Assembly (NCBI GenBank): GCA_905250115.1
Contig: CAJNOI010000101.1
Span: 147,001 to 211,000, forward strand
Direction of reading: 5' to 3'
Origin: Adineta steineri
Lineage: Eukaryota > Rotifera > Eurotatoria > Adinetida > Adinetidae
DNA length: 64,000 bases
Made by a program: the position numbers and the translations under genes. Below the pieces are notes generated by a model that was not told the origin of the DNA, did no database searches, and saw only the letters and a list, made by a program, of their open reading frames with translations. Positions 45,336 to 57,191 of this stretch are shown here, one piece after another; the first letter of the stretch is position 1; each line of letters begins with the position of its first letter.

Positions 45336-48300
45336 ATGTCACTATATCATCTGAAATTATTAATTAAAAAATCAGCTCGTTATGCTTGGCGTCGGCGAAT
45401 ATGTCGATGTTGTCCTAGGATCATATTTGAATTATTTATTCCTACCATATTTATTCTTCTCTTATGTCTTCTTCGTTGGATACATACACCTTCATCTAAA
45501 ACTATTAATCAAGCAGCATCATTATCGAACAGTATCGATTCAAATCGTATACGTTTAACACCTTCCTTCATTATTTCACAGCAAGACTCGATCAGAATTC
45601 TGAATTATACATCAGTTTATCGATGTCCGCCATCATTGATAACGATTGATATCATATCTGATCATCTATATAATCGTTTTAGACGTTTATGTCCACGAAG
45701 TACTTTTGTCTTATCATCGGAACAATTTCATGGACATATTTTAGTTAATACTTCTCTAAAAACACATACTATCAGTTATCGTTGTCCATATAACAAACAA
45801 CAATGGTGTCAAAAAACAAACCTACTAAACAAAAATCAAATTCAGCATCCGTCTACATATTTATGTTCAAAACAAGATGTTAAAGAATATAATTTATTAT
45901 TAAAAGCTTATCTTGCAATTGAATCTCTTTTAAATCGACCGATACAAAAATATCAATTATCAATCTATACATGGCCTTGTTCATCCTATATTTCGGATGC
46001 GCTGTTTGAATATCCTAATTTTATACTTCCAATTATTTTAATACTTATCGATGGATATATTTTATTTAGTTTTAATTTTCTTTTTCATGAAATAATCGAT
46101 GAAAAACATCAAGGAATAACTGAACTTCTCCGATTAATTTCTATTCATCCCATACTCAATAGTCTTGCTTGGTTTTTACGTGTTTTTATTATACAATTAA
46201 TAATAAGTATATTTCTAATTTTAATATTAAAAATTTCTTTCGATGGAGGAATTTATTTTGCTTATGTCTCAATCTGGTTTATTATTTTAACAATTTTTTT
46301 ATGGACTATTCAAGTTCTTTCACGTTCAATTCTTGTTGCTCACTTTTTTAATAGTATACTTCAAGCATCACTTTGGTCATGGTTTATCTATGTTATTTCA
46401 TTTTTGTTAGCAATTTCATCATCGATACAATTACCAATGATTCTTCGTTTAATTGCGTCAGCTTGGCTACCATTCTATTCAATAAAACGAATAATTATTC
46501 TCTTTATACAAATAAATACCAGTGTAGGTCGTCAAACGAATTTAACAACTGAAATTATTTTAATTTGGTTAAGTATGATAATTGGTAGTCTTTTAATATG
46601 GTTATTAGCATATTATTTCGAACAAATTCGACCAGGTAAATATGGTATACCACGTTCCTGGTTATGGCCATTAGATTATATTCGTAATAAACCCAATAGA
46701 CGCGATAGTAGTGCTCGTGAAAATATGATTGAAATACCGGCTAACCAACAAACAACAGTTCGAATAAATAATTTAACAAAGAGTTTTGGTCGAAAAAGTA
46801 CTGAACAACAAATTGCTGTTGATCATATTTCATTTAATCTTGAAAATTCTAAAATACATGGTCTTATTGGTCATAATGGTGCTGGAAAAACGACAACAAT
46901 GGAAATGTTATGTGGTTTATTACCATGTGATTGTGGAACAATTGAAATACATAATAAAAATTTCTATGATAATTTACAAGAACTTCGATCTTGTATCGGT
47001 TATTGTCCTCAACAAGATATGCTTTTTTCATATTTAACTGTACAAGAACAATTAGAATTTTATGCTTGTGTACGATCCAAAGGACAACATATTGATAATA
47101 ATCAAATTCAAGAATTATTAACTATGATGGATATGTATCAATATAATCAACAGTTATGTCATACATTATCGGGAGGTATGCAACGAAAATTATCAATTCT
47201 ATGTGCGTTTGTTGGTCAAGCTAATGTAATAGTTTTAGGTGAGATGAAAAGCTTTTGTTATGATTGTATATGAAATAAAAATTGAATCTTATAGATGAAC
47301 CATCATCGTCACTTGATCCTGTTGCTCGTCGAATACTTTGGTCATGGCTTCGACAATATAAAACAAATCGAACATTATTAATCTCATCTCATTTATTAGA
47401 TGAAGTCGAAGAACTTTGTGATTCAGTTATTATTCTTGATTCAGGTAGAATTCAAGCACAAGGTACAATTCTTGAACTTAAACAACAATTTGGACCAGCA
47501 GGCGATCGAATTTATTTGGATGTTATACCAAACTATATACCAAATGAATGGATTATTGATCAAGATAATCATTATATACAGATACCAAATCGTAAACAAT
47601 TAATTCAATTACTTGTACAATTAGAAAAAGATAATATTCAATATTCATTAGTTAATATTACACTTGACGATATTTTTCTCAAATTAACATCAACATCGGA
47701 ATCATTAAAACATGGTAAATATCTTCTTATTTCTAATAATCTTAAATATATACATGTTTATCTAGATGAGAATAGTATTAAATCACAAATTAATGAATTA
47801 TTTACTTTACGAACAACTACACAATTGACTTATTTATGGTTTCAACAAATCTTAGGTGTCTTAATTCGAAGAAGTCAAATATTTTTAAAACAAGCTCGTT
47901 TATTACCAATTGTTATATTTCTTTATATAATTTATACACTTACACCACTTTATATGCCATCATTGACTTCATCATCTGAATCAATTCGTTATATAATTTC
48001 TTCTTCTTCTTCGTTTGAATACAAAACCAAATTAAATTTAAAAAATTTCGATATTAAATCAATTCCATTTTCTCATTCATCACAAGAATTTCAAAAACAT
48101 TTATTAGGTAAATTATATTCTTCTTTTCCTCGGAAAAATGACTTGATATTCATCTCTAAATATTTAGAACTACCAACATGGTCATCGAATTCTAATCATC
48201 AAAAAAAATTAATTGGCCTTCGAATAATATCTCAAGATCAAATGGAATGCTATGTGCCATCACCTGCTCTATCAAATACAATTACTTCATGTTTACCGAT

Positions 48301-50099
48301 ATTTTCATTATTTTCTAATCGATCGATTTCACCATTACAATTACTCGGAGAAGAAGAATCTATTATAATATCTACATCTCAACACGACTCATCTTTCTTT
48401 TGTTTCTATACACTACCACCTACACTTCATCTATCATTTATTTTATTATCCCTTATTTTAATTGTTTGTGCAGCATTAGCCATTCAAGATTATGCATCAG
48501 GTCTTCATTCCTATTCACTTATTCATGGTCTTCGATCACCCATTCATTGGTGTATTATATTTCTCAGTGATCTTATTTTATGTCTTCTATGGTTAATTAT
48601 TCTTATTTTAATAGCACGTTTTGTTCATTCATCAACTTTTAATGATCAATTTTTTGCTTTAACACCACTTCTTTTCATCGTTAATCTTCCATTTATATAT
48701 CTAATTGCAAAAATTTTCAAAACACCAGTATTAGGTGCAACTATAATTATATTTATTCTTCAATTAGCACATATTTTAAATACATTAAAGATATTTATGG
48801 AAATTTTTCGAAATTATCGAGCATTTTCATCATTAATGTATATCATACGATGGTTACTTTTACTTATATTTCCAAATGTGAATGTCTATATATTAATTGT
48901 AGCTATATTAAGACGATCTTTATGTGAATTTGATGATTCAATATTTGAACAGCAAGGACTAGAATTTGCACATGAACAATATTCAAATAAAATTCTCATT
49001 CATACATTGATTTTTATTAGTCAATTTATCTTATATTTCATTTTACTTATTATAATTGATATTTGGAACATACGATTTCCTTGGAATAGAATTAAAAGTA
49101 AAATAGATCAACAACAAGAAGAAGATGATGATGTCAAAGAAGAAAGAGTCAGGATAAAATCAATGAATGACGATGATAAACAATGTGAAGCACTGGTTGT
49201 TGATAATCTTTCTAAATATTTTCATGGATCGAAAATTCCAGCTGTTGATCGATTGACATTTTCTATACCACATCGACAATGTTTTGGTCTTTTAGGATTC
49301 AATGGAAGTGGTAAGTTTGTAGACATAATAGTATTTTTTTTCTGTATATCATATTGTAGGTAAAACAACAACATTTCGCATGTTAGTTGGTGAATTACAA
49401 TCAAGTGATGGTTATATCTATCGAAAACATCAAGATTCTATTGGCTATTGTCCTCAGAAAGATATTTCATTTTCAGCATTAACTGTTATACAATCTATTG
49501 ATTATATATGTCGTCTTCATGGTCTTCAACCTTCATTATTAAATGATTTAATCTTAACACAATTTCAACTTGAAAAACATCAACATTATTTAGTATCAAA
49601 TTTAAGTGGTGGTACTCAACGTCGTCTTCATTTAGCTTTATGTTTAATTGGATCACCAACACTTCTATTACTTGATGAACCAACAGCAAAAGTTGATCCT
49701 GTATTACGTAGTCATATTCGTTTGATATTGCAAAATCGATCAGATGATACATCGATTATATTTGCTTCACATTCAATGCTTGAATGTGAACAATTATGTG
49801 ATCGTTTAACAATACTTGTTCGTGGTAAAGAACGATGTTTAGGTACAGTTGAACATCTTAAAAATAAATATGGCATTGATTATCGTATACGATTAACATT
49901 ACTTCAATCTTCATCATTACAAATACCATTACTTCTCTCTATTGATAATAGTAATGAATATATCTATCCAAAAGGTAGTTTAGCACAATTATTTACAATA
50001 TTAGAAGAACTTGTTGAACAACAAAAAATTGCATCAAATTATACAGTACAATTAACATCATTAGAACATATTTTTTTAACATTTCAACATTCGAAATAG
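45336..50099 (+). CDS. ABCA: ABCA-subfamily full ABC transporter
   Basis: Three exons, 45336-47238, 47295-49310 and 49360-50099, join in phase to 1552 aa; the start is the first ATG in the frame. Layout is TM1, a short extracellular domain of about 190 residues, five or more TMs, NBD1, a second TM half, NBD2. NBD1 shows GHNGAGKTTT (near 512), LSGGMQRK (near 611) and a Walker B split by intron 1 (VIVLDEPSSSLDP). NBD2 shows GFNGSGKTTT split by intron 2 (near 1306), LSGGTQRR (near 1388) and LLLLDEPTAKVDP. This order and the N-terminal plan are those of ABCA lipid exporters, near the short end of the family. Substrate unknown, likely lipid. Confidence 0.9.
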
Positions 50100-50402
50100 A
50101 CCTAAAAGTCTAGTCAAATTTTTATCAATGAAAACTATGCAAGATATTAAATAAGTAGATTTATATTTGAACTTTTTATTGTATTTTAAATGCCAGATGT
50201 ATATATTCCGGATAATTTTTACTGATAGACAGTGAATTTGTAATTTGTTTTTTAAATAAATAAAATATTTAGTAAAAAAAAAAGTACGAACTAATGTAAA
50301 CTTAACCTATCATATAAAACATAGATAAATATAAAGGTAAACTGTTATCTTTGTCTATATAAACTTTCAGATAAATATCGAAAGTTGCGACAATCTACAA
50401 TT
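50100..50402. other. spacer between ABCA and SDR genes
   Basis: 303 bp, with aataaa near 50258 as a likely polyadenylation signal and an acceptor-like aaactttcag ending at 50370, 32 bases before the SDR ATG. Confidence 0.5.
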
Positions 50403-51377
50403 ATGTATTTTATAATTGGATTCGTAGTTTTTGTTTATATATCGTATCGATTGTATCAACATTTTTTTCCATCACCAAATATAAATCCAACTGGTAAATA
50501 TGTATTAATAAGTGGATGTGATACTGGTTTTGGTTATGGATTAGCTATTGAATTAGATAAACAAGGTTTTAATGTATTCGCTGGTATTTATAATTCTAAT
50601 AATAAAGATAAATTAACAAGCATTCTTTCATCACGTGCAACCGTCTTTAAATTAGATATAACACAAACAGAAGATATTGATCTTGCCTATGAAATGATAA
50701 GTAGTAAAACAAAAGTACTTCATGCACTTGTTAATAATGCTGGAGTTGGTAGTTATGGATATATCGATTGGATTTCGGTGGATTCTATACGTCAAGTAAT
50801 GGATGTGAATTTTTTTGGACATGTTACAATGACAAAAAAATTTTTACCATTACTTATAATGAGAAAAGATTCACGTGTTGTTAATATTTGTTCAGTAGCT
50901 GGTTATATAAGTGTACCGGGAATGGTTTCTTATAATTGTTCAAAATATGCTTTAGAATCATTTTCGGATTGTCTTCGTCGTGAAATGTCTATATGGGATT
51001 TACGTGTTAGTATCATTGAACCTGGTTTTATGAAAACCGCTATTGTCGAAGGACATGATAAAACATTACATGTATTATGGAATGAATTGAAGAATGATGT
51101 CAAAGATCGTTGGGGTGAAGAACATCTTGTTAAACAAGTAGAAGAACTTTCGAATAATCTATTGATAAAATATGCTGAAAATCCTAATAAAGTTATTAAT
51201 GCACTTAAACATGCTGTTATGAATACGAAACCACATATTCGTTATCGACCTGGATGGCAATCGAATGTAATGTTTGCGCTATCGCAATGTCCGGCTTGGT
51301 TAGTTGACTTTGCTATCAATAAATTCAATACAGGAGGTATTACTCCTATAGGTGCACGTAATCAATTGAAAGACTGA
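50403..51377 (+). CDS. membrane-anchored short-chain dehydrogenase, RDH/SDR9C type
   Basis: An intronless frame of 324 aa from the ATG at 50403; the frame is also open from a TTG six codons earlier. One TM helix at the N-terminus (YFIIGFVVFVYISYRLY) anchors it. The Rossmann motif SGCDTGFGYGLA, NNAGVGSYG, the catalytic Ser (NICSVAGY) and YNCSKYALE (Tyr-x3-Lys) are all present. The spacing and the tail (RPGWQSNVMFALSQCPAWLVD) resemble retinol and 17-beta-hydroxysteroid dehydrogenases of the SDR9C group. It likely oxidises or reduces a lipid alcohol at the ER membrane using NAD(P). Confidence 0.87.
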   Translation: MYFIIGFVVFVYISYRLYQHFFPSPNINPTGKYVLISGCDTGFGYGLAIELDKQGFNVFAGIYNSNNKDKLTSILSSRATVFKLDITQTEDIDLAYEMISSKTKVLHALVNNAGVGSYGYIDWISVDSIRQVMDVNFFGHVTMTKKFLPLLIMRKDSRVVNICSVAGYISVPGMVSYNCSKYALESFSDCLRREMSIWDLRVSIIEPGFMKTAIVEGHDKTLHVLWNELKNDVKDRWGEEHLVKQVEELSNNLLIKYAENPNKVINALKHAVMNTKPHIRYRPGWQSNVMFALSQCPAWLVDFAINKFNTGGITPIGARNQLKD

Positions 51378-51608
51378 ATTCATTTATCTTTTGAATAAAT
51401 AAAAAAAAACAAAGCCTTTTCATAATCCGGTATTTCATAGAGCGACATCCCCTATAAATCATATATGATTTGTCAATCATTTGTATCCAATCAAGCGAAT
51501 ATAATCTTTTTTCCGTTGTTCATTTTGTCTTCTTTTGACAGCACAGAAGAAAAAAAAATCGTTGTCAATATAAAAAAAGAAAGAGTAATCATTTAAAAGG
51601 AAAAAACA

Positions 51609-52559
51609 ATGACTGATTTCTTTGAATTTAATCTAATGTCGGATCAAATAAAATCCAAATCTCGACGAACCTATTCACAAAGAAATGTATCTTCACTTCA
51701 ACTTGAATTAACAAAAAATCGAAAAATGATAAATATGAATACAACAAAGACAACTTTAATTAATCGAACACTTAGTTTTAAACCATTATCAGAGACAAGG
51801 TTTATATATGGTTTTTTATTTTATTTAAAATAATACTTTTTTGTTTTAATCTAGTTCATCATTAGCTAATGTAGAAAATACACCGATGAAAAAACTCTCA
51901 TGTAAATTAGATACATCTACTATAATTTCAACATCTCAAGAAATAATTGAAGAAACACCAGTCAAAGATAAAGATACTGAAAATGAGACTATACCATCAG
52001 ATAGAATGGCACGTGATATTCAAAAACTTACTCTTCGTCTTCGCTCGTCAGTTCCATGTAAGATTTTGTATTTCGAAATTTTGTTTTTTATGCTCCTTTT
52101 ATAGTATTCGATATTCCTATTATGGATAATCAACCAACAAAACCAACGACTCTTCATCTTTCACAAGTGGTTAATCGTGTATCTCGTTGTAATCATGTTT
52201 TAAGACATTTTGTAAGAGAAGCACAAAAATATTCACCTAAATCCAATGAAATTCAATTGACATCAAAACCTATTCTATCATTACCACCACATGAAAGTAT
52301 GTTTTTTTTGTCTTGAATGAATACATGAAATGATATGTTTTTCTTTTTTTTTAAAGAAGGTCGACGTCGTCTTTTTGTTGATTCTCCTCAACAGAATAAA
52401 ACAAATCCTATCGATGAAAATCAACTACCAAAAACACCACGAAAAGCTAAAGGTGTTATAAAACAATTATTTGCATCACCATCACCATCTTTTAAACGAA
52501 CGGCATCGTCAACAAATACGAATATAAAAATAATCGATAAACGTCAAAAACTTTTCTAA
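51609..52559 (+). CDS. S/T-P-rich disordered protein, unknown
   Basis: Four exons, 51609-51799, 51855-52057, 52105-52296 and 52357-52559, join in phase to 262 aa. It is basic and disordered with several Ser/Thr-Pro sites (ENTPMKK, EETPVKD, DSPQQ, KTPRKAKG, ASPSPSF), the pattern of CDK-regulated cell-cycle or chromatin proteins. One likely helix is VVNRVSRCNHVLRHFVREAQ. No family is recognised. The next gene begins 98 bp after its stop. Confidence 0.68.
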
Positions 52560-52657
52560 TTGTATTGTTTTTTTTCTTTCTTATTTGTTTTATCTTATGT
52601 TGTCAGATATATATATATGTATATAAATATTGAATTGTCTTATTTTATAGATGAGTA

Positions 52658-53662
52658 ATGGATATACGATATCGAGCAATATATGGCTCGTTATTATTTA
52701 TTTTTTTAATTGCATGGATTTTATTAATACCTGAACAAATTAGTCAATCTTATCCTCGTGTATATGTAGCTATTCCACCAGCAAAAAAATTTGATTATAT
52801 ATTAGAACCTGGTGATGATATATGTGCAACTGATGAACCATTACTTTTAATTGTTTATGTTCATTCAGCAATAGAAAATCGTCATCGTCGAGAGTCGATT
52901 CGTTTAACATGGGCATCATATTCAACATTTGGAAAACATATAAGAGTTTTATTTATGCTTGGTTCAAGTCAAAATACTGAATTAATGAAACAAGTACAAT
53001 TTGAATTTGATACTTATCGTGATATTGTTCAACAAACATTTATTGATACATATCGTAATTTAACATACAAAGGTATAATGGCATTGAATTGGATATCACG
53101 TCATTGTCATCGAGTATCATATATATTAAAAACCGATGATGATATGTTGATAAATATGTTTTCCATTCTTAATCATCTACATACATTGACAAATGTTTAT
53201 CCAACTGAAGCATGGAATTCAACAATAGCTTGTCTTCTATGGACACGAATGCGTGTTTCACGAGATCCATCATCGAAATGGTTTGTTTCATCTGATGAAT
53301 ATCCCTATGAACATTATGCACCATATTGTTCGGGTTCGGCTTATTTTATAACTCGAGATTTAATTCAACCACTTGTTGAAGCAACTCAACATATACCATT
53401 CTTTTGGATTGATGATTATTATATAACAGGTCTTTTACCACGTGCAATACAATCATCAGTTCATGTTAATTATTTATATATTAATTCTCTTTTTGTTGTC
53501 AATGTTGACCTAGTTGAACAACGTTTTCTTTCACCATTTGGTCTTTCTTCCCTTGTTTTTGCCCATATGCCCTTGTCAGTTAATCGTCTTTTATATGTCT
53601 GGCAAAATTTAATGTCAAATAGTCATGCAGCACAAAAATATCGCAATCGAACATTTTACTAG
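52658..53662 (+). CDS. beta-1,3-galactosyltransferase-like GT31 enzyme
   Basis: An intronless frame of 334 aa. It is a type II membrane protein with TM at about 8-24. GT31 motifs are in order: RRESIRLTWAS, FMLGSS, the metal-binding DDD in ILKTDDDM (about 159-163), PYCSGSAYFITRDL and FFWIDDYYITGLL in place of the usual EDVY. This is the Golgi beta-1,3-galactosyl or N-acetylglucosaminyl transferase plan. The start at 52658 lies 8 bases after a tttatag acceptor; an ATG at 52651 is out of frame. Confidence 0.88.
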   Translation: MDIRYRAIYGSLLFIFLIAWILLIPEQISQSYPRVYVAIPPAKKFDYILEPGDDICATDEPLLLIVYVHSAIENRHRRESIRLTWASYSTFGKHIRVLFMLGSSQNTELMKQVQFEFDTYRDIVQQTFIDTYRNLTYKGIMALNWISRHCHRVSYILKTDDDMLINMFSILNHLHTLTNVYPTEAWNSTIACLLWTRMRVSRDPSSKWFVSSDEYPYEHYAPYCSGSAYFITRDLIQPLVEATQHIPFFWIDDYYITGLLPRAIQSSVHVNYLYINSLFVVNVDLVEQRFLSPFGLSSLVFAHMPLSVNRLLYVWQNLMSNSHAAQKYRNRTFY

Positions 53663-53746
53663 TCATTTATATATATTTTATTTCCCTATTGTTTTGTCAA
53701 TTAATATCTTCCATATTTTTATTGTCTTTGTTTTTTTTAGATAAAA

Positions 53747-54128
53747 ATGGTTTGGTTTGAAATTATTCCATCACTTGTTCTTACTGCAGGTCCACTTCTA
53801 GTTGTTGCTGCACCTGTTATGTTTATCAGCAATTGGTATTTTCTCAATGGAAAAGTAAAGATAATATTCTTATCCATTTGTAATTCATTTAATTTCTATT
53901 CGTATATGATTAGAAATATGGGCCGAAAAATATGACGAAAGATGATCGAGATTATTATATGTATTTAAGAGATCGACGAATTACTGGAAATGAATATTAT
54001 CCTCGTGTATGTATTCAATATAAGCAAATGATTTGTATGAAAAATGTGTGTTTTTTTAATTCTAGGGCGTAGAAGCGGTTGATGAACGTCCAACATTGGT
54101 GAAACTTCGAAATCTTTGGAGCATGTAG
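53747..54128 (+). CDS. NDUFA1: mitochondrial complex I subunit NDUFA1 (MWFE)
   Basis: Three exons, 53747-53854, 53914-54006 and 54066-54128, give 87 aa. MVWFEIIPSL, a single TM helix (LVLTAGPLLVVAAPVMFI) and the YMYLRDRRITGNEYY segment match the MWFE subunit, including the conserved RDRRI-x-G motif. The protein is slightly longer than the roughly 70-aa mammalian form, at the C-terminus. It is an accessory inner-membrane subunit of complex I. An acceptor-like tttttttag ends 6 bases before its ATG, and the previous gene ends only 84 bp upstream. Confidence 0.9.
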
Positions 54129-54300
54129 AAATACTAATAGATTACTTTTTTGATCTCTTCCTAAATAAATAGATTTTAACATATTTTTTCATAAGTTGTA
54201 AATCATATAGATATTTATTATTAAAATTTGATGATATTAATAATTAGAAATTCTACATATATGTTGAAAAAAAATGTTGATTTATCAATGAAATATAAAT

Positions 54301-57191
54301 TTAAGGACAAAGAGCTTCTGATCGACGAATAATTAAGCGAGTATCAATTGGAAATGTGAGATGATCACCAAGTTTGAGTGAGCCTTGCTCTTTATCATGT
54401 TCATATGCAAGTGAAACAGCACGTCTATTCTCCTTTGCACTTACAATAACTTCATACATTTTATCACCAATTGTTAAATCAAGTGCATATCCTTGATATT
54501 TAATACCATGAAAAATAAGTTTTTTAGCTTGATTTGGTAAATGACCACGGGGTTTGAATTCGATTTGATCTAATGTTAAACGAATACCACCATAACCAAA
54601 TATAACAGATTGTAAGAAACCTCCAGCTCCTGTTATAAAATTAACTGCACCAACACCTGATTGAGCTTCAGTCCATACCTAAAATAGGAAGTAAACCAAA
54701 CTAGAATAGAAAAACAAATAATGAAAACGAACGTTGAATGGCGGTCGAACATAAGTTTGATAAGAACGTTCAAAAAGTTGTTGAGCTTTATCGAAATCTC
54801 CTAATTCAATAAATCCAATTGAATGCATAGACCAAGTCATAGCTGGACCATCCGCACGAGTTAAAGGTTCATATGCTAGTAAATCATTTCGTCTTACTTG
54901 ATCAGTCATTGGCCACATAAGTGGAAATCCGAGAAGAACAACATCTGCTTGTTTAATAGTCGAATTTTCTGAAAATAGATAGATTTCTTCTATATAAACC
55001 AAAAATCACATAGATTTATTTACTTAAATCAAAATCTTCATATTCAAGATGATTTTGTGTTGTATTATCAAATGGAAAATGTAAATTAGAAGCAATATCA
55101 AGCCAATTTTGAGGTATTTTCTTATTTGTAATACAACTAACATGATCAGCTAAACGAATAGAAAGTGATGCTACTGCATTAGTAAATACAGAATTATTTT
55201 TATATGGTTGAGCATCTTCATCTGGTGGTAAAACAGCTAAGAAAAATGATAATATAGATTACTGAAATTTTCAAACGGAAGTCTTACTCAATATTTCGTA
55301 TTGTTTTTTTTCATTATTATATACTGCTCTTGAACCCCAAAATCGTGCTGTTTCATAGATAAGTTCCCCGCCAAGTTCATTTAATAGCCAATCTCGATTG
55401 CCTGTCGCTGCAATATATTGTCTTGCTGCAAAGGCAATATCACCTGTAATATGCATTTGATAGAGGCGAACTTCAGGACAACAATCAGGTGTAACATCAA
55501 CACCAGTTCTAGCACTTTCCCAAGGGAATCTTAATTTTACAATAAGTATAGAAATAAAAAGATATAGAAGATATTATTCAATACCTCCATCCTTCATAAC
55601 CAAATAGATGAGCATTATCAATTGCAGAATCACGTAAAGCAATTCGATATGATAATATTTCTTTTGCTAATCTAATAAAAAGATATTTTTATTAAATAAT
55701 ATAATGATTATTTTATGTCTCATCTAATTTACTTACGTTGGATAGAAAATAAGAACGGGTGGATACATCCATGTTTCTGTATCCCAAAATGAATGACCAC
55801 CATAATCTTCACCTAAACTACCACCTCGTGAAAGACTACCAGGACTTAAACCATAGAATTGTTTATGTTCACTTCGAGTAGATAATGGTGGTAAAGAACT
55901 AAGAGTATAATAAAAAGCAGAATTGATTTGTCGTTGTAATTCATCATCTCCATCCACGCCAATATGTCCATTAGACCAAACATCATTCCATCGTGTTATA
56001 TGCGATGATAATATTACATCTGGTCGTCGTCTTGTCGTTGCTATTGAAAGGGAGAAATAACGAATATTTTATTTAAGATTTTTTTTTCTTCTTACCATAA
56101 TCAAAACTATTTTTAGCTCTTGATTTTTTTTCATCAATTGAAGTAACAAAAAGATATGTTCGCGTTGTTTCATCTCCATTAAGTTCTAATCCTTCTGCAG
56201 GTAATGGTGTGTAATAGACAAATACGGATAATGGCTCTTGTTGAAATTGATTATTTTCTACTTGACGTGTTTTACCAGATAATAGACTTTTATAAGTATA
56301 CAATAATTATAGATTGTAATTAACTAAATAATACTTACACATGTTGTTTATTACGATTGGTAACTGTAAAATCAATATCAATACTTGTTACTTGTTCGTT
56401 AACATCAATAGGTATACGAATTTTCTTTCCTAGAATAATATTCTATTGTAGAAAAAAACAACAATCGATATTTTTTCAAAATCTAACCTTTAGATTGTAA
56501 TCGAGTAAGTACCACATGAGCAATTAATAGTTCAGTATATTCTTGTGAAGCAAAAAGACGTCGTTCAATTCGAATTTCATCATTTTCAAGTGTTTCCATG
56601 AAAACTCCTATGAAAAAAACAACCATGTATAATTAAAAAAATGGCACAATATACCTGATGAAACATTTAAAGTATATGTGGATGATGACGGATCAATATT
56701 AAATTGCCAATTGAGTGTACTTGGAATACGTGCACGATGACTAGTACCTTTAATAAGAGAATAAACATAAATAAGAAAAAACGTCAATAATATACATACC
56801 ATTGTCACCATTGTAAAGACCATTCATATAAATAAAATCACTAAATACAACGGTAGCTAAATGACCATTGCCAATATATGGTAAAATACGGTAATCAAGT
56901 GCAGAACCATTCGAAGGTAATCTAGATTTTTATATATAAATAATTGTTTGAAAAGAAAATTTCTTACTTGTCAGTAGTAAATGTTACTGTAGAATCTGTT
57001 TGATCAATTGGTGCTGTTTGAACCAAAATATAAGCTGTTGACGAAAGTAATAAGAAAAATAACATGATAATAGAAACAATAATAAGTCGTAGTTTGATGT
57101 TGGTGTTTTTATGCTCATAATAAGGATTTACATATGAATTATTTGTAAATAGCAATTGATGAAGGGATTCTCGATCAGAATCCATTGACAT
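54301..57191 (-). CDS. GH65 glycosidase, acid trehalase / PGGHG-like
   Basis: Twelve exons: 57191-56968, 56921-56800, 56747-56655, 56607-56488, 56429-56339, 56286-56096, 56040-55737, 55671-55585, 55529-55288, 55236-55024, 54968-54733, 54678-54301; every phase fits, 766 aa. A TM helix at about 34-58 makes it a type II membrane protein. The GH65 barrel contains YGGHSFWDTETWMYPP, FPWESARTGVDV followed by a CPEV segment with the probable general-acid Glu, and QMHITGDIAFAARQY. The C-terminal beta-sandwich starts after GGIRLTLDQIEFKP. It is close in outline to animal PGGHG (collagen glucosyl-galactosyl-hydroxylysine glucosidase) and to acid trehalases; substrate not settled. Confidence 0.88.
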
